DNA of 5,821 bases from CAYMZB01 sp964394845. GTDB taxonomy: Bacteria; Patescibacteriota; Microgenomatia; Daviesbacterales; UBA10151. Shown in pieces: positions 5,436-5,821 of this stretch (position 1 is the first letter of the stretch; each line of letters begins with the position of its first letter). The DNA lies in the NCBI GenBank assembly GCA_964394845.1, contig CAYMZB010000029.1:1-5821 (forward strand), written 5' to 3'. Below the pieces are notes generated by a model. That model was not told the DNA's origin and searched no databases. It saw nothing but the letters and a program-made list of their open reading frames with translations. The position numbers and the translations under genes were made by a program.

Positions 5436-5491
5436 TAAAGTTTTGAATTTTAACTTTAAATTTTGACTTTTGACCTTTGACTTTTAACTTT
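5436..5491. repeat. Degenerate heptamer tandem repeat across the dcd stop
   Basis: On the minus strand the sequence is a run of about eight 6-8-base units close to AAGTCAA (for example AAGTTAA, AAGTCAA, AGGTCAA, AAGTCAA, AATTTAA, AATTCAA). It codes for the last lysine/serine-rich residues of Dcd, contains the dcd stop (5456-5458) and continues into the gap before the next gene. Such 7-base tracts can change length by slippage. Confidence 0.7.
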
Positions 5492-5821
5492 CTTCCTACC
5501 AGTAATGTTCGAAACCTCCGGCATTTGACTGCCCCCATACCTATTATTAGGACTGCTTTTGTAAGATCTTTCAACAGAGGCTCCTAATTTCTCAAAAGAA
5601 AAAGCACAGATTGGAGACCCTTCATATATAACTAGCTTCTTACCTTTTAAAAAAGTCCCAAATTCCAATACCGGGTGTCCATCCCAACCAGGATCAAACC
5701 TGGCAGCAGTTGAGTGAACTACTACTCCGAGTCTAGCCAGAGAGCTTTTACCATGCAGATGCCCGACAATATTATCCGGTAAAGTCAGTCTCTCTTTGGT
5801 GGTGGCAATCACAAAATCATG
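5456..5821 (-). CDS. dcd: dCTP deaminase (5' end beyond window)
   Basis: The enzyme deaminates dCTP to dUTP, the first step of the route completed by the next three genes. The visible 121 residues are the C-terminal two thirds. They include LPDNIVGHLHGKSSLARLG (14-32; K25 replaces the arginine of the usual RSS motif), VHSTAARFDPGWDGHPVLEF (35-54, with E53 at the catalytic glutamate position, E138 in E. coli) and the C-terminal RYGGSQMPEVSNI, which covers the nucleotide in relatives. The frame stays open to the window edge (HDFV precedes the GTG at 5812), and family alignment shows that upstream sequence belongs to the protein, so the true start lies outside. The final residues, KKVKSQRSKVKI, come from a tandem repeat that has become coding and extends past the normal end. 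The gene leads the minus-strand operon within this window. Confidence 0.93.
   Translation of the reverse strand, partial: HDFVIATTKERLTLPDNIVGHLHGKSSLARLGVVVHSTAARFDPGWDGHPVLEFGTFLKGKKLVIYEGSPICAFSFEKLGASVERSYKSSPNNRYGGSQMPEVSNITGRKKVKSQRSKVKI

Noticed and set aside
5194..5466. 90-codon plus-strand frame
   Set aside because: It is antisense to the dUTPase-like gene, and its sequence is of low complexity from the tandem repeat.
5810..5812. GTG as the start of dcd
   Set aside because: The frame is open to the window edge, and the preceding residues (HDFV) fit the conserved strand of Dcd, so this codon is an internal valine.

Overview
This is an AT-rich bacterial window (roughly one third G+C by eye) with compact genes, few clear Shine-Dalgarno sites and several short palindromic repeats. 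The repeats include two copies of a two-hairpin element of the kind that reads as 'VIPAKAGI' when translated. Together with a small stand-alone nucleotide-pathway operon, this resembles a Candidate Phyla Radiation (Patescibacteria-type) genome. That placement is an inference; no marker gene here settles it.

Left part (1-1287, minus strand). The start of a Clp N-terminal-domain protein (ClpC-like) runs off the left edge. Its start codon lies between the arms of an 18-bp inverted repeat that also covers a likely -10 box. The 323-base gap upstream (329-651) has no credible gene. It holds a MITE-like element with 8-bp flanking direct repeats (372-509) and a 38-base palindrome (552-589) just downstream of a VTT/TVP38-type membrane protein gene (652-1287).

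Middle (1432-3287, plus strand). A complete cyclopropane-fatty-acyl-phospholipid synthase gene (cfa), strongly similar to the E. coli enzyme, is divergent from the VTT gene. It is followed by a 184-residue protein that looks like a Cys-His cysteine hydrolase of the NlpC/P60-like class. The VTT and cfa products both plausibly act on membrane lipids.

Right part (3294-5821, minus strand). Four genes in transcription order form a near-textbook route to dTMP: dcd (dCTP deaminase, 5' end beyond the window), a dcd-fold paralogue that has lost the deaminase glutamate and is probably a dUTPase, thyA (thymidylate synthase) and folA (dihydrofolate reductase). Together they would take dCTP to dUTP, dUMP and dTMP, and recycle the dihydrofolate made by ThyA. 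The operon carries three repeat intrusions: a degenerate heptamer tandem repeat across the dcd stop codon, a second two-hairpin repeat filling the gap before thyA, and a G+C-rich repeat-like segment read in frame inside folA.

The core genes are ordinary and confidently named. The less usual content is in the repeats and palindromes: the inverted repeat around the clp start, the element with an apparent target-site duplication, and repeat sequence absorbed into coding regions. I did not see a CRISPR array, tRNA, rRNA or a clear new multi-gene system.
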